A stretch of DNA of 6,059 nucleotides, taken from assembly GCA_030427765.1 (NCBI GenBank), contig JAUICS010000094.1, forward strand, positions 1 through 6,059, given 5' to 3'. Under the pieces are notes generated by a model that made no database searches, had not been told where the DNA came from, and saw only the letters and a program-made list of their open reading frames with translations. A program made the position numbers and the translations under genes. The DNA is from Alphaproteobacteria bacterium. GTDB lineage: Bacteria > Pseudomonadota > Alphaproteobacteria > Micavibrionales > Micavibrionaceae. Shown one piece after another: positions 4,784 to 6,059 of the stretch (position 1 is its first letter; each line of letters starts with the position of its first letter).

Positions 4784-6059
4784 GAACAAGCTCGATAATT
4801 TTTTAAATAATAATGATATTCCGATGCCGGACGAAAATGCCCGCAAAGTGGCATTAAACCTAGCCATGGCGGAGTATGACAAAGCGCAGAATGATACGCT
4901 TCATGACAATACATTCGAAAAAAACCAAAATTTTTTCCAAGGATTGTTCGGGCTCGCTCGTCTTATGGGTAATTCAAATCATAAGAGTAGGAGAAAACCC
5001 ATGATGAATTTCAAAAAGCATAAGACATTTGCATACGGCAGTTTAGCCACAGTTTGCGTCGTAATCCTTGCAACTGGTGTTACATTTTATAATCAGCAGA
5101 TGCAGGATATGACCAGTGCGCCATCTTCCGCAAAATTAAATAAAGTTCAGTTAGGACTTGGTGGCGATAATGGAGGTCGATCATTTAATCAAATAGCATC
5201 GAGTATAGTCGGTAGCACCAGCAAAAAATCGTACAGAAATGAAAGTATCGCGGTTGAAGAAGCTGAAATAGACGCAGATTACGCCGCCGCGCCGCCTATA
5301 ACAACTTCCAGCCGAGTAACCCCGCAGGCCAAAATTTCTCAAGAGAGTTTTGCTGCTGGAGGTGCCGCAAGTATAGCGCAAGCACCAATGTCCGAATTAT
5401 CTATGAAAATTGCCCCCGCGCCGATGCCCGTCCCGTCAGATGTGATGATGCCGCCGCAATACGAAGACATAGGGCGTGACAAGTTCGAGGATTTTGAGGA
5501 AAACTCCGTCCACCGTGTACTTGATACACCCGTATCCACATTCTCGGTAGATGTTGATACGGCATCCTACAGTTTCGTTCGGAAGCAGCTTAATCGCGGT
5601 GTTCTGCCGCAGAAAGATGCCGTGCGGATTGAGGAACTTATCAACTACTTCGATTACAACTACGCCTTACCGGAAACGAAGGAAACGCCGTTCAAACCAT
5701 CGGTTACGGTTCTTGACTCACCGTGGGCGGCGGGCAAAAAACTGGTGCATATCGGGATTAAGGGATACGACATTCCAAAATCCGAAACACCGCGCAGTAA
5801 CCTTATCTTTTTACTTGATGTATCCTGTTCAATGAATGCGCATGATAAACTTCCCCTTCTAAAACAATCCATGCATATGCTGCTGGATACCCTCAATCCT
5901 GACGATACAATCGGCATTGTTGTCTATGCGGGAAGTGCCGGAACGGTTCTGGAACCAACAAAAGTATCCGAGAAATCGAAGATTATCGAAGCGTTAAACC
6001 GTCTACGCGCAGGTGGTTCCACCGCCGGGGCGCAAGGTATTCGTCAGGCCTATACACTC
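4773..6059 (+). CDS. Membrane-anchored VWA-domain protein of the YfbK type (C-terminus beyond the window)
   Basis: The frame is open for 429 codons to the right edge. Residues 1-76 are hydrophilic and cytoplasmic. One membrane segment follows at about 86-106 (SLATVCVVILATGVTF in its core) after the basic stretch KKHK, so the rest lies in the periplasm. Residues 110-240 form a low-complexity linker rich in Ala, Pro, Ser and Met. From 245 the YfbK-type N-terminal VWA region is clear (DTPVSTFSVDVDTASY, 251-266; AVRIEELINYFDY). The VWA fold begins with LIFLLDVSCSM. Its metal-binding (MIDAS) residues are D349, S351 and S353, plus T417 in GGSTAG. Position 352 is Cys where Gly is usual. The start at 4773 follows GGGGGAAG at about 4 bases and overlaps the sigma gene. 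The N-terminal block probably binds the sigma factor, but it has no zinc HxxxCxxC anti-sigma motif. Family relatives run longer, with a conserved C-terminal domain not seen here. Confidence 0.9.
   Translation, partial: MTDKNKLDNFLNNNDIPMPDENARKVALNLAMAEYDKAQNDTLHDNTFEKNQNFFQGLFGLARLMGNSNHKSRRKPMMNFKKHKTFAYGSLATVCVVILATGVTFYNQQMQDMTSAPSSAKLNKVQLGLGGDNGGRSFNQIASSIVGSTSKKSYRNESIAVEEAEIDADYAAAPPITTSSRVTPQAKISQESFAAGGAASIAQAPMSELSMKIAPAPMPVPSDVMMPPQYEDIGRDKFEDFEENSVHRVLDTPVSTFSVDVDTASYSFVRKQLNRGVLPQKDAVRIEELINYFDYNYALPETKETPFKPSVTVLDSPWAAGKKLVHIGIKGYDIPKSETPRSNLIFLLDVSCSMNAHDKLPLLKQSMHMLLDTLNPDDTIGIVVYAGSAGTVLEPTKVSEKSKIIEALNRLRAGGSTAGAQGIRQAYTL
4989..4993 (+). promoter_or_regulatory. Internal Shine-Dalgarno site inside the VWA gene
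   Basis: AGGAG lies 7 bases before the in-frame double ATG at 5001 and 5004 (residues 77-78). It is a better ribosome binding site than the one for the annotated start. Initiation here would give a VWA protein that keeps the membrane anchor but lacks the cytoplasmic N-terminal block. Whether it is used cannot be told from sequence. Confidence 0.4.

Noticed and set aside
5181..5917. Minus-strand open frames opposite the VWA gene
   Set aside because: They are antisense to a well-supported conserved coding frame and show Ser/Arg-rich shadow composition with no start signals.

Overview
The window looks like chromosomal DNA of a moderately AT-rich Gram-negative bacterium. An alphaproteobacterium is the best guess. 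This rests on the pairing of an ECF sigma factor with a YfbK-like VWA protein, and on promoter-like sequences close to the alphaproteobacterial CTTGAC pattern. No marker gene fixes the taxonomy, so this is inference. Five of the six genes whose stop is visible end in TAA and one ends in TAG, so the standard code applies.

Layout. Positions 1-75 hold the last 24 codons of a plus-strand gene. It converges on a minus-strand gene at a strong hairpin (97-127) that can terminate transcription in both directions. From 126 to about 4100 everything reads on the minus strand, described here in transcription order. First is a 67-residue protein of unknown function (4100-3897), with a 9-bp inverted repeat centred on its likely -10 box. 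Next is a 69-residue glutamine-rich protein of unknown function (3789-3580). Then comes a large FAD/NAD(P)-binding protein of the COG4529/YdhS type (3495-1534), followed by a clean intrinsic terminator (1502-1475). Last is a 427-residue soluble protein with a zinc metallopeptidase HEFFH motif (1409-126).

From 4244 to the right edge the plus strand carries an ECF sigma factor (4244-4783). It overlaps by 11 bases the start of a membrane-anchored VWA protein of the YfbK type (4773 to beyond the edge). The first 76 or so residues of that protein are cytoplasmic and precede a single membrane segment. The layout suggests they act as the anti-sigma part, with the sensing or ligand-binding VWA domain outside the membrane.

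The most notable observation is that the FAD/NAD(P)-binding gene is split by one in-frame TAA (2682-2680). Both sides stay in the same frame and together give a complete two-Rossmann protein of 653 codons. This points to a recent nonsense mutation, a sequence error, or stop-codon readthrough. No complete, recognisable novel multi-gene system is visible. The candidates for new biology are the sigma/VWA signalling pair, the unassigned metallopeptidase, and the two small unknown genes upstream of the flavoprotein.
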